64,000 nucleotides of DNA from Sphagnum compactum. Lineage: Eukaryota; Bryophyta; Sphagnopsida; Sphagnales. This document shows, piece by piece, positions 24,020-35,989 of the stretch. Under the pieces are notes generated by a model, which worked only from the letters and a program-made list of their open reading frames with translations, searched no databases and was not told the origin of the DNA. Position 1 is the stretch's first letter. Every line of letters begins with the position of its first letter. Location of the stretch: NCBI GenBank assembly GCA_965153455.1, contig OZ234504.1, positions 3,286,001 to 3,350,000 of the forward strand. The letters run 5' to 3'. Both the position numbers and the translations under genes were made by a program.

Positions 24020-24330
24020 ACTTCACTAAGGGACACTCCCATACTTGACACCCACCTGGCACCAAGCTCTTGCCTTGTGATGCCTTGCCACTTCGTGCAC
24101 CCCCATTGGGCCCCAAGTTGATCGGACCAATTCTTTAGTTGATGCGTGTGGATCCACCTCAGCTTCATGTGCCCCCCATTGAGTGATCCCCTGGTGTCCC
24201 ACACAATGGGAAGTGGGTTGCACTCAAAGGGGCATGTCACCAAGTTACCTACCTTCATACGAACCACTCCCATTCCCCTACCTACTTACCTATGGTACCC
24301 ACCCACTTACATAGATAGTTACCCAGGAAG
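24020..24330 (-). repeat. LTR-like repeat, copy B (inverted relative to copy A)
   Basis: Reverse-complemented, it reads CTATCTATGTAAGTG, then CCATAGGTAAGTAGGTAGGG and GGTAACTTGGTGACATG, paralleling 20937-21013 in the same order with many substitutions. The two copies face each other across 3 kb containing the LINE fragment. Confidence 0.4.
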
Positions 24331-27099
24331 TGTGAGGTTGAAGTAGGATGGTTTGCAACATAGGAAGCACCTTGGTTCATCCATGACTGAGTCATAACAG
24401 ATTTCCATTGGATGATGCACTGGTAGGTGCTGGGTCACAAAATCCCTATCTAGATTCAGTGGACTGTAAACTATCATTTGGATGAAGTTCAGGCTAATGG
24501 TTGGACCAGGAAAAATAAGTTGTGTAGTATTATTGTGCAATTAAAAGAATCCAGTGTGACTCATAGAAAGGATTATTGTGAAAAAAATGTGCCAGAGCAA
24601 AAAATCTCTGGCCATGTTTAGACAACATGTTGCAGCAGGTTGCAAAAATATGGCAGGAGTCTTTTTCTTTTCTACATTTCTCTCTGAGCTGTGGAATTCT
24701 TGTTCGTCCACCAGTCTAGCTACATCACAAATTTGCCAACCAAACACCCCCCCTGCCCCTAAAGGTTGATGGGATGAAAACTTGACCTGCTTATGATTCA
24801 TCAAACACATAGGTCAATGTATATCAATAACATACACCACAATTACGGTAATGAGCAACTATTGCTATGCATGCTCATCTGGATTCACAATGTTTTTAAT
24901 ATCCTAGGTTAGCTAGTATGGGTAACATCTAGCATGACCAAATGGTGAATTCAACCTACAATAACCACTTGCAAGGTGGCCACATGTTCCCACCGACTTT
25001 GGCTAAGTACCTATAAGTGCCAAGCAACGAGCAAAAGCCAAATGGGTTATTGTATTTGCATAGATGATTGATAACAACATCACCAACTCCCCCAAAATAT
25101 TTTGCCCTCCCACCGAAGATCAACATCACCACCACCAGCACCACCATGTTGTAAAGAAATCGGTTCCAAACCCTATCTCTTTGCTTGCTTACAATGAGCT
25201 GGTCAATAATGGGGAGGTCACTAGATGATACAACTGGCTGAAGAATGATCAGATGCTCCCTACACAATTGTGTAAGGTAAGGCCCAAGGGTGGTGGCGTT
25301 CCCCAATAAGGGGCCTAGGATGAGGTGATAGCTGTGTCCAGCCCCGCATCTCAGGTATGTTCCCCATGGAAAAACACAAGGTGAATGTTATCATAAGCTT
25401 AAACATAATCAGATCATGAGGTGATAGGAGTAAGAGGCACCTTACACTTTCTTGAAGGTCTAAAGTGTCTCCTCTATTTGAGGAGACATTGTTAGTGTAA
25501 GGTGCCATCCAAATACACTTATGAAATGTCTCGAGTGCTTTACACATGCACATGGCCTCTAAGGCTTCGGGTCCCAATGGTACAAAATTGACCATGATAG
25601 TGTCCAAGAGGACAATGCCCAGGTCCCTTAGAATAGCTGGTAATTGTGATTAGCATTTTGAATTTGATGGCCTTAGTTGAAAGGACATTGAGGAGGATGC
25701 CCAAAAACCACTATTCCCCAAGGCTCCTCCTAGGACCAGTGTTTCTATTACTGGTGAAATTTTGACCTGAAAAATATGATTTCGACATGTATAAAGGATT
25801 TTTCATGGAAAAAATATACCCATATTCTCCAGATTTCAATGACAAATAATGCAAATCACCAGATTTTTATGATAAGCTCTAGTATGTAGCCAAATTTGGC
25901 TAAATTATTTTCTGGATGACCGCCACTTTGACCACATCACAAAATCCTTAAAAGAAACCCTGCTTAGGACGACCTTTCTGTGCAGGGGTATTTACTGGGG
26001 GAGGTTTAGTTGTCGGTGAAGCCCATTAGAAAAATGATACCATTGCTTTCAGACTTTATATATCATTCAGATAGTATTTTTTAAACAAGAAAAAGATGTG
26101 CCTCATGTGATAGGTTTAGACAGGTTCCATTTAATAAATTTCATGAGTTCGCATAGCTTATAACAAAAGTGTAGAGTAATGCCCCTGTGCCATCAGGGCA
26201 CTATACCCTGTGTCCATTGTTTTTTTTTTTTCATTTTTGCAAAATAGGCTGTGGGGCCACATCTGCACTGCATGTGGTGCTCAACTGGCTAACATTTAGA
26301 TTTGTTGGGAGTGTTTTTTTGGCCCCACTCACAAATTATTTATCTCCAAGTGGCTGCCACTTTATTGTGAAGGTGAAATTTCTGGCCCTTCTTTCAAATT
26401 TAAAGGAGAAAAAATCTGGCTATGTTTCAAATTAAATTAGAGTTTTTTGGCTATTTCGTTATTGTATTTGGAGTGTTTTGGATGATGAGTGAAAAGTTTT
26501 TGTCGAAATCTGGCAACTACTTTTCCCAAATAGTAGAATTTAGGGCATGTGAGTAAGCACTGCACACACATTGCAAAGTGCAAAAAACTTTTTTGCAAAG
26601 CACATCATATTAAGTTCTAGCAAACACAAGCACTTGTGGGGATATTGAACCCCTAGAACTGGCCATTCCAGCACAAGTGACTTATAAACTCACAAGTTAG
26701 TACTCAATTACAACAAGTAGAAATATAAACCCATGGTATTGCATTGCGAGAAGAGGGCAAAAAATGCCAACACACATGGAACGAAAGTTTTGTGGCTCAT
26801 AAAACAACCAATCAATTTTGCAACAATACATATATGCCCCTACAAAAACAAACCCAAAAAATGTAAAAGGCATATTGTTTAGCCATCATAACAATATTGA
26901 GGGTGAGCTCCTCACCATTGCTCAATACAATCTGCATGTGGAAAATTTTACAAAATATAGTATTGTTGTGCAAACACGCACACAACAAGTGCTAGGTGGA
27001 TAGTGAACCTATTTTGAAGTTTTGATTTCATCAAAGCCAAAGTAGAGAAGCATTTCTCATCCTCCACACTACCAACTATTTGCACTATGGCTAATTCAA
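24331..27099. other. Stretch without recognised gene
   Basis: Two overlapping minus-strand frames at 24956-25607 are moderately GC-rich and hydrophobic in part, yet I recognise no family. The segment 25740-25960 is related to 41430-41720 (shared AGCCARATTTGGCTAAAT and GGATGA.YGCCACT words). The rest is AT-rich without gene signals. Confidence 0.4.
25740..25960 (+). repeat. Dispersed repeat, copy 1
   Basis: Shares several blocks in the same order with 41430-41720: ATCACCAGATTT versus ATCATCAGATTT, TAGCCAAATTTGGCTAAAT versus TAGCCAGATTTGGCTAAAT, and GACCGCCACTTTGACCACAT versus GATTGCCACTAAGGCTACAT. An unclassified interspersed repeat. Confidence 0.55.
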
Positions 27100-27129
27100 C
27101 CAATTTCACATACTTTGAGAAGCTAGAAG

Positions 27130-29220
27130 AGAGTACTCAAGATGTTGTCACAAGGCACCACATTTTGGTTAAAGGATTCAAGTCAAAAGGAGGTGCCATA
27201 CATGTTGTTGCATTTGACTTCATTGTGAGCTTGAACATGCCTTGTTGACAATCAAGGTCACTAGCATTGAATAATTCACCCACCATCATATCTTGGTCAT
27301 CCACCTTTAGAGTTTTGCTCAAGTAGAAAGCTGATTTAATAATTTGAAGGTGTTTGACAAATGTTGCATCAAATTCCAGCTACATCCAATATTGGGGATA
27401 CCCAATCCCAAGAGCATCCATGGCACCATGGGTCGGAAACCTAATTTCAAGCTCTTGAATCAAAGCTTCTCCAACACCTATCAAAACAGACAAAACCATG
27501 GATTTACTACTTGCATGAAGGTGAAAAGAATAAATCAAAAAATTTGAAAAAAAATGGGGTTAAAAGGTTTTTAAAAAAAAATTACAAGGTTTACCCTTGC
27601 ATTGGTTTTTCACCAATGATTCAATAACAACAAAGACATCATCTGTTACCACAAAAGGCACCATGGTTTCCAAATCCTGATGAATTACCCAAACTTGTTG
27701 CCCATTTCATTTAAAGGCCAAATGTGGAATTCCAGATTTTGCATCAATTATCCAGCGCATGTGGATATTTTCATGTTTCAACTCTAATAACGATTTGAAA
27801 ACCCAAAAGCTATCAATAGTGAATTTGGAAATTTGATCATAATACATGCTATAAACATCACTTTGACAAACCAAATCACACACATACACATTTCTAAATT
27901 GTGCAAATTTGATCAGAGCATGCACAGATTCCAGCAAGGGCAAAATGTAAGCAAATCCAAGCAAAATATGGAGGTCACAAAGGTGCTCATAATTCAACAT
28001 AGTTTGTTGGTTTATAAAGTTATTTAAGGCCATCTTCACAAGTAGATTTTTGTATATTGCCATAATTTTCTTGGTAGTGCTCAACATTGATCCACCTTGT
28101 TTTCACATTTTGGAGAATTTTGGGGTGAAAGTACATTATGGGGGGGGGGCACTTTGGGCACTTTCACAACATGTACGTAATGTATATTTCTACAAAACAT
28201 TTTTCATTTAATTTTGGGTTTCACTTTTGGTGTTTGGGCTTGATATTTTGATTTTCACAAAGTTAATGATATATTTTTTTTTGAAAAAAAATTAATTTAA
28301 AAGATTAAATTCAAGGAATAGTGGGTACATTTATGGTATATGCAATATAATAAAACAAGTTTTTATTTTTAGACTGCACTAGGTTTGGGTTTGAATTAGT
28401 CAGCCAAAAAATGTTTGAAATGAAAATTTTAAAAATGACTCACCTCACATATCTTGTCATCTTCCATTTGATAGTGATAGTTTGTCAAAATGTTAATTTA
28501 CCACATATTTATAGTCATCGCCCCCTAAAACACCCATTTGTGATATGATAATTATCAAACTCTTCACATGGTTCACAAACTTATTCCAATCATATGGAAT
28601 CACAATGTTTAATAGATATCACAAATTTCATGAAAACTAAAAATCATTTCGATCATTTTTTGAATATATTTACATTTTTTAATACAAGGTGACATATTTT
28701 TTTGGCACAAATATACTCTAACATCACATCATATTAAATTAAAAAGTGTAGTTTCTTTAAAATTTGACTTATTTGGGTTTTGACCTATCATAATATGCAA
28801 AAACATTGTGAAAATCCTTCATAATAATGACATGGTTAAAGTTCAAACATGGGACCCCCTTTAAAAACAATATAATGTGACAATAATTTTGGCCCACCCT
28901 TAGTGTGTTTTCACCTTTTGTTCCCTTTTGTTGCCATGAATTCCAAAATCTTAATGAACTCTAAATGCCTCTTAGGTGAATGGGCAAAATAAAAGTACAA
29001 ACATTACAACAAACTTTCAATCCACACCACCAAAAGCAATCCCAACATTGTTTGGATAACCAAATTAGTGTAATGGGCCATACAATGGACCTTAATAGAA
29101 TGAAGGGTACACGTGTCATGAATTTGTTTTGCAACACCATTTTTTGTGGCCTAAAAGACATTAACACCATTTGCCCCAAAGAATATGAACTTTTGGGCAA
29201 TCTAATCTCTTGGCAACCCC
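27130..29220 (-). pseudogene. Second hAT-like transposase remnant
   Basis: Minus-strand pieces resemble a different plant hAT-like family. One piece (about 29080-28920) reads VHCMAHYTNLVIQTMLGLLL with an in-frame stop and then YFYFAHSPKRHLEF. After an unrelated or decayed 0.8 kb, a second piece (28087-27707) has EHLCDLHILLGFAYILPLLES, ALIKFAQFRNVYVCDLV and FWVFKSLLELKHENIHMRW, all in the order of the family. A last short frame at 27322-27137 may be its C-terminal end. The parts are separated by stops and cannot be expressed as one protein. Confidence 0.7.
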
Positions 29221-30445
29221 CCACCAGTTGTTAATGCCTCCATAATGACCTTGGTCAGGTTATCACTAAATGAACCTTCAAACACTTTATCCAAAGAAAT
29301 GAAAATGAAAATCTTTACCCAATTCTGCATCACAAAGTAAATGCACCTTTAGTCTAATGGCTCATTTTAGGCAAATACAACAATCACAAAAGTTACAAGC
29401 AAGTTTTTATAATTGATCCATATGGATATGGTTTCAATTTCTAAGGTTTTCATTAATGTAATCTTCGACTATTTAAAGTTTCAAACTTACAAAACCTCTT
29501 AAAACTAGGTTAAAACCTATATTGAAAAATGTTGTTGTTAGCTCATATGGTGAAATCACTTTGAAAATCCTAAAAACAAAACCCATAAAATCCATAAGAA
29601 TAAAAGCCCATTTAGATATTTCAATTATGTACCCATTGGGCACAAAACATTTGAGAAAAAAAAAATCATTTCAAAAGGACTTTTGAAAAGAAGGTCTACT
29701 TTTGACCCTTCAAAAGTTCATAGCTACCATTTGGTTAAGGTTTCACAAGATAAGATTTCACATTTAGCTTTATGATTTAATTCTTTAACCCATGTTTAGT
29801 CACAATAAAAAATTTGGAATGGAATTCAATATGAATTTTTCAATTTTTCAATTATCCAGTCAATTAACCAGTCCATATTTTTATTTCAAAAGTCCACTAT
29901 TGATAACGAATGCATTACTTTCAAAAAATAATTATGCAAATGTCTTCATAATCAAGTTGTTAGTCTAAAATGAATCATTATTTAATGTATTTAAAATCAA
30001 ATCATTCACCATAGGCATTTAAACACAAAACACTTACAAAAATCAAGTTTATGATGCGAAAAGTGAGCCATTTTACCTTGCATTTACCCCACATAGTAGT
30101 GAACAAATAACCAAGATTGGTTGTTAATTATAAACATTTCATCACAACTTAAAACAACATACCGAACAACCCGCACTATTGCCCTAATTGCCTTCATCAC
30201 TTCTTGATGCATGAATTCTACCATTGTCCAACCAAAGCTATCATTTTACATTTGCTTCTTGTAATGCCATTCTTTTGCATTGCCAAAAATTCATACGATG
30301 GCCTAATTGCTTCATATTCTTGCATGGGACAGCCTACTGCAAGAATTATAGGACCGTGGAAAATTCGACAACCTTTTTTCAATTTTCTCCTACCACATCA
30401 CAAACTTCATGGGCTGGGATTTGGCAATAATAATTGGGTGAAAAT
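29221..30445. other. AT-rich gene-free stretch
   Basis: No coding or RNA gene is supported. Short frames at 30204-30506 have no recognisable similarity. Confidence 0.4.
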
Positions 30446-30690
30446 TTATTTTTATAAGTTTGTATGGAATAGACACAAATGTCGTTCATCTGTTTATGTC
30501 ATTTGAACATCAATGTTGTGCACATTATTTAAACACGAATGTCACATGCCTATTCATATTGTTTAAACAAGAATGTTATATGTTTATTCATGTTGTTTAC
30601 ACACAAAAGTTGTGCACACAAGTTTCATATTTAAATAATGCACACCATTCATGTTTAAACGATATGAACTTATAAAATAACAAATTTCGC
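30446..30690 (+). repeat. AAACACGAATGT-type repeat block, copy 1
   Basis: The block repeats TTTAAACACGAATGT, TTTAAACAAGAATGT and GTTGTGCACA about every 40 bp, and ends with the inverted version CATGTTTAAACGATATGAAC. A related block with the same order lies at 31430-31660, about 980 bp away in the same orientation. Confidence 0.6.
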
Positions 30691-31429
30691 ATGGATTTGA
30701 AATGAACCCATGAAGTTTATAATTTTGTGATGCGCTCCATTTGTAAGTTTGATAACAACACTTCCATGGCTGTGAGAAGCAAACAACTTATGGTTCTTAG
30801 CATGCTTGCAATTTTTATAATGATACCACTTTCCTTTCTTCACGTTAATTCCAATGTTGCATCATAAATTTACAATATCACGAAATTTCAATAAAATTCG
30901 TGCAAAAATAGTAAAACAATATGTCTGCACAACATTCATGGGCTTCAAAGTGTAAAAACGACACAAAAAGTATACATATTAGTGTTATATAAATGATATG
31001 TCTTTTCTACTTATGAGGTTTTGATGTGAAATATGTACGATTTACATTTAAATTAAATCTGTGCAATTATTGTGATATAATTTTAGATAAAATTATGGGA
31101 TTTTTTTATATTAAACATGAACATTCATGTATGTCATTCAAAAAAATAAATTCATCTATTTGAATATTTAAGATATTGAATACATATAATGTCATTCATA
31201 TTAACCATAGCACAGAATGAACCTATGAAACTTGGTAAATTTGTGATGAAGTTCTTCTTAGCTTTCCTCTTACCTGCATGCTTATAGAGTGAATCCCACT
31301 TAGTAGCAAATATTTTATCCTTCCCTTCCACCTCATTGCACATCTTGCACTTGATAGTGTGTAGGCTGCCATTTGAACCTAGTCATCACAAATTTACAAG
31401 TTCCAAATCCGTGCGAATCTATTATGTCA
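30691..31429. other. AT-rich spacer between two related repeat blocks
   Basis: No gene seen. The start (CCATGAAGTTTATAATTTTG, 30709 onward) resembles the sequence after copy 2 (TTCATGAAGTTTGTGATAG, 31681 onward), which suggests that a unit of about 1 kb was duplicated and then diverged. Confidence 0.4.
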
Positions 31430-31660
31430 TAGGTTCGTATTTTTTAAACACGAATGTCGTGCATTATTTAAACACGAAAGTTGTGCGCATGATTTTTGTC
31501 TGTGAACTAAACATACAACATACGTGTTTAAACAATATGAATAGGATAGGAAATTCATGTTTAGACAATGTGCAAAACATCAATGTTCAAATAATACAAA
31601 TAGAGGAATGACATCTATGTTTATTCCATATGAACATATGAAAAGTATATTTTGCATGAC
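31430..31660 (+). repeat. AAACACGAATGT-type repeat block, copy 2
   Basis: Contains TTTAAACACGAATGTCGTGC, TTTAAACACGAAAGTTGTGC and then the inverted forms ACGTGTTTAAACAATATGAA and CATGTTTAGACAATGTGC, ending ATATGAACATATGAAAAG, parallel to the end of copy 1. Confidence 0.6.
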
Positions 31661-32039
31661 TATTATTACCAAATCATGATTCATGAAGTTTGTGATAGCA
31701 AACAAAACTTTGCCCATGGTTCTTTTGCAGCCCAAGAATTTTAAAAAGATTTAGATGCATCATAATTCTTTTTTTAGATTGTTAATATAGATGGAACAAT
31801 GAGTAGATCTATTTCAAAAGTGGGATCAAACTCATCCAAAGACATAACATCATCATCATGATCTACATTTGAAAGATCATAATTGCATGGTGAAAACAAA
31901 GCAAGGGATGACCCTTGAAAACCATGAGAAGAAGAAGTAACATTAGGATCAAAAATTAAAAGAGGCCCACCCAAAAACTGGGTTCCTACTAGAACAGTAG
32001 TTGAATTTATAGGATTGTGGAAGTTTTGGAGGCATTGTG

Positions 32040-32165
32040 GAAACCTAATAGAGATTTTGAAATTTTAGATTCAAGCGGTAGATAGATTGTTGGAAATAAA
32101 ACAAATGGGAAAATTCAATTTATAAACACAAAACCTTAAGTGGAAACTTGACAAACTCTAGAATT
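32040..32165. repeat. Left remainder of about 100 bp satellite-like array
   Basis: GTTGGAAATAAAACAAATGGGAAAATT followed by AAACCTTAAGTGGAAACTTGAC matches one unit of the array that continues at 38060-39060 on the far side of the CACTA element. It ends at CTCTAGAATT, exactly where the element begins. Confidence 0.7.
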
Positions 32166-32217
32166 CACTACTAGAAACTAGGTCCTACGCCACTACACAT
32201 TTCCACTCAAATCCAAT

Positions 32218-32570
32218 TTGAATGGAATGAGATTCATGCCATTCCACCATACATTGACTGTAGTGAAAGGGAACATGACAATGCCACCTTTTGACTACCT
32301 AACTGGAATGGGACTCATGCCATTCCATTGTATAATGGTTGTAGTGGAAGGGAATGTGACAATGCCACCTTTTTTATTGCCTAAGTGGAATGGGATTTGT
32401 GCCATTCCACCATACATTGACGCAAGTGGAATGCAACTATGACAATGCCACCTTCTTGACTATTGTCTAGGTGGAATTGAACTTGTTCCATTCCATCATA
32501 AATTGACACCAATGGAAGGCAATTGTGGCAACACCCCCTATTTGAATACCTAAGTGGAAGGTGAGTGGAT
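32218..32570. repeat. Subterminal 81-86 bp tandem repeat of the CACTA element
   Basis: GGAATG(A/G)GA.TC.TGCCATTCC starts at 32224, 32305, 32386 and, more diverged, 32472 and 32555. Each unit also contains GACAATGCCACCTT. Units pair GGAATG with CCATTCC, so each can form a small hairpin. Confidence 0.85.
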
Positions 32571-33267
32571 GCGTTCACCATTGATTGTGCATTTTTTTAA
32601 GGGAATTTTAAGAGACTAAACTTATTTATTTTGTTTCTATGTACACCACTAACCTACAACATAACAATGGATGGAACTAAAACACAACCCATTCGTCCTA
32701 AATGCATGTGTGGACATATGCATACAAGGTATAATATGGAATGTGCATTATGTCCAATTTCACCTACTAACCTTGGATAACCATGTGTAGTCTATTTGAA
32801 GGTGTTTTTACAATATATAACACAAACACATGGTCATTAATCTCCACAAGCAAGATTGATCATTTTGGCACATGTCATTTTATTGTTTTTTAGTGAAATG
32901 TGTTCATTCACATAACAAGGTGGTCCATATACTACCTTCACTAAAATGACAATCTACCTTAACCACCAAGCAATATGTCATTCATCTCATATGTAAATTG
33001 TATCACTAAATCATGGCCACTTTGACCATCTTGTTTTTTGAATTAGGGCCATGACGTACCTCCCCTGGTTTGAAGGAGTAACTCTTTGAACTCATATATG
33101 TTCATTGCCAAACCACAAACCTTTACCTCCATGTTATCCCACATAGCCTAATCCATAATATAACATTATGATTTGTTCGTTTTGGACTACATCCTTGGTT
33201 TTCTTTTTTTTCTAGGATGGCTACCTACCATAGATAGATCAAGATCTACAAGCTCCCAATCACAAAT

Positions 33268-33375
33268 ATCACTAGAAGAAAAACCTTGATTTACAACTGG
33301 TGTTTACGACTCTTTTTTAGTCGAAAGCGACATTTTACAACTATTTATCTAATAGTCGCCTAAGACAAGTCGCAG
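33268..33375. repeat. CACTAGAAGAAAAACC word with AGTCG subterminal repeats
   Basis: CACTAGAAGAAAAACC resembles a second, different CACTA terminus, and it is followed by TTACGACT, TTTAGTCGAAAGCGAC and TAATAGTCGCC, a typical CACTA subterminal pattern. No opposite end was found, so this may be a broken nested element. Confidence 0.5.
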
Positions 33376-33649
33376 ACCCATATATATAACACATCCAAAC
33401 ACATGGTAGAGACCTATAATGTCATCCATGTGTTCAAATCATTATATTTTCACTCAAATAATTCTTGAGATCATTATTCATGACTTGCTTCTCAACATGC
33501 AATCACACCTATCCTATTTCACTCAAGCTTATGAGTTTTTTAAACAAATGTATACTAGTTTTGTTGATCCATTTCATTGTACGAATATATTGGTCACTAA
33601 GTTATAATTTTCAAAACGTCACTAGGCTATGGAGTAAATGCCACCAAAT

Positions 33650-35520
33650 GATGTTTTCTTGAAGCTTTTCCACTTGCCTTTTTCAAGCTATTGTCTTTTC
33701 ATATTGTACCTTTTCAATGTTGTAAATTTTTTTCAATACTCAAAGCTTGTTGTTTTAAACTTTAATGTAGTTTTTATGTTTGAACTTTCACCACATTCAA
33801 ATGTGTGAAATCCAACTTTCTTGTTGCCATGGAGGTGTTGAATGCATGTGTCAACTGGATGCATTTGAAGATCAAGGCATGTATGTTTGAACAACTTTCC
33901 AAACCATTGAACGTAAATGAGATTCATATTTCTTTGTTGGTTATAACTTTTTTGATTTATGTGCAAAATGTGGCAACAAGCAAACTTGGCAAAATGATTA
34001 CACATTGTTTTTCGTTCAAAAACTTATCTTTGGATGAAGAAATACAACATTGTTGTCATTGTTTTCAGCTTTGATTTTGAAGGTGAAATGAACTTTAGTT
34101 CCATTATGTGTACATGAGAGAAAATGTGCTTGAAAGAAATATGAATTCATTTTTGGTGTTTCATTGAAGCTCTTTTGTAATATTCTTATTGTTGTTTTTT
34201 TGAAGCTTTCCCACTTGTTTTCTCAAGCTATTCCCTTTTCATATTGTATCTTTTCAATGTTGTAATTTTTTTTGAATACTGAAAGTTTGGTTATTTTGAA
34301 CTCTTATGTAGTTTTTAGGTTTGATTTTTCACCATTAAAATCCAACTTTCTTGCTACCATGAAGGTGTTGAATATGTATACTAGCTTTGATGCACTTGAA
34401 GATTAAAACATGTATGTTTGAACGACTTTCCAAACCATTCAGGATGGGATCCAGATTTCCTTATTGGATGTAGCTTGCTTGAGCTCTGTGCAAAATGTGG
34501 GAGTAAACAAATGTGGTAAAATGATTACCCATTTTTTTTAATTCAAAAACGTATCTTTGGATAAGGAAATACAACATTGTTATCATTGTTTTTAGTTTTG
34601 ATTTTGAAGGTGAAATTTGCCGCATAGTTCCATTATGTGTGCACAAGAGAAAATGTGCTTGAAAAAAATATGAGTTGAGTTTTGGTGTTTCATTGAAGCT
34701 TTTTTTAATATTCTTGTTACTATTTTTTTGAATTTTTTTCACTCATTTTTTCAAGTTATTACCTTTTCATATTGTACCTTTTTAATGTTGTAGATGTTCT
34801 TGAGTACTCAAAGCTTGTTGTTTTGAACTTTCATGTAATTTTTAAATTTGAGTTTTCACCACTAAAATCCAACTTTCTTGCTACCATGGAGATGTTGAAT
34901 GCGTGTGTCAACTTAGATGCACTTGAAGATCAAAATTAGTATGTTTGAACAACTCTCCAAACCATTGAAAATGGATGGGATAGATTTCTTTGTTGGTTGT
35001 AGCTTGTTTAAATTCAATGCAAAATGTGGTAGCAAGAAAACGTTCAAAATGATTACCCATTGTTTTTTGTTCAAAAATTAGTTTTGGATGAAGAAATATA
35101 ACATTGTTGTCATTGTTTTCAACTCTGATTTTGAAGGAGAAATGAACTTTTTTGTTCCATTATGTTTACATGAAAGAGAATGTGATTGAAAGAAATATGA
35201 AACAAAAATCTTGCAAAGATTTCAACCTTGTGCAAGTTACAAATTATCAAACATTTCTGTTTTCCCACATTTCTTGAGGTGTCACGTTTTGTTCTTTTAA
35301 GTTCTGATGTAATTTTTAAGTCTGATTTTTCACCATGTATAAATGTATGTAGCCCAACATTTTTCTATTATGGGGGTGGGTGCTGAATGCATGTCTCCGC
35401 ATAAATGAATTAGTTCAAGATCAAGGCAGGTATGTATGTTTGTGAGCAAACCATTGATAATTATGGATAGGATTCATGTGTCTTTGTTACAAGTAGCTTA
35501 ATTAACCTATATGCAAATGT
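33650..35520 (+). repeat. 540 bp tandem repeat, about 3.5 copies
   Basis: Landmarks recur at a constant step. The word TTTTCAATGTTGTA occurs at 33711, 34251 (step 540) and, as TTTTAATGTTGTA, at about 34780 (step about 529). The word TTTTCACCA occurs at about 33786, 34326, 34853 and 35324, the last step being shorter at about 471. Each copy contains CCAACTTTCTTG, GTGTTGAATGC and TTGTCATTGTTTT in this order. A frame of 89-90 codons is open in copy 1 on both strands but is broken in the other copies, so there is no selection for a protein. Confidence 0.85.
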
Positions 35521-35989
35521 TCATTATTGGAGGACTCAAAATGCCAATAAAGAAAGTGAATGTGTATGTGGGCTATTCGTGCCCAATTATGGGAACCAAT
35601 AGCTTTGGGATGCACACCATTAACCTACTTCACGAAGCTACAAGTATCATTCGACTTGGGAATTGTATGCTGCAAATTATTATATTATTGTTGCATTCCC
35701 ACAAATAATACAAAGTTGTTAGGACAAGAGGTGAATCTTCATCCCAAGTAACTAGATATGATTTGTTTTGTTGTGGGTAATCATGAAACATCATTATCTT
35801 GTGATTGATAGGAGGTCGGAGGAGTTGCACATGAGGTGGAGGAATAGGATAGGGATGTGCAAAAGCTAACAACACAAGTGCCATATCTCAAACCTTCATG
35901 TGCATGTTTTAATTTAATGGTTTCAACAATACTTCAAAATATAATCACTATGGTAAATGAATTAGGCATAAACTAACACCAAGTCCAAG

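Noticed and set aside
33805-34074. Open frames of about 90 codons on both strands
   Set aside because: They exist only in one copy of the 540 bp repeat; the other copies have stops and indels at the same places.
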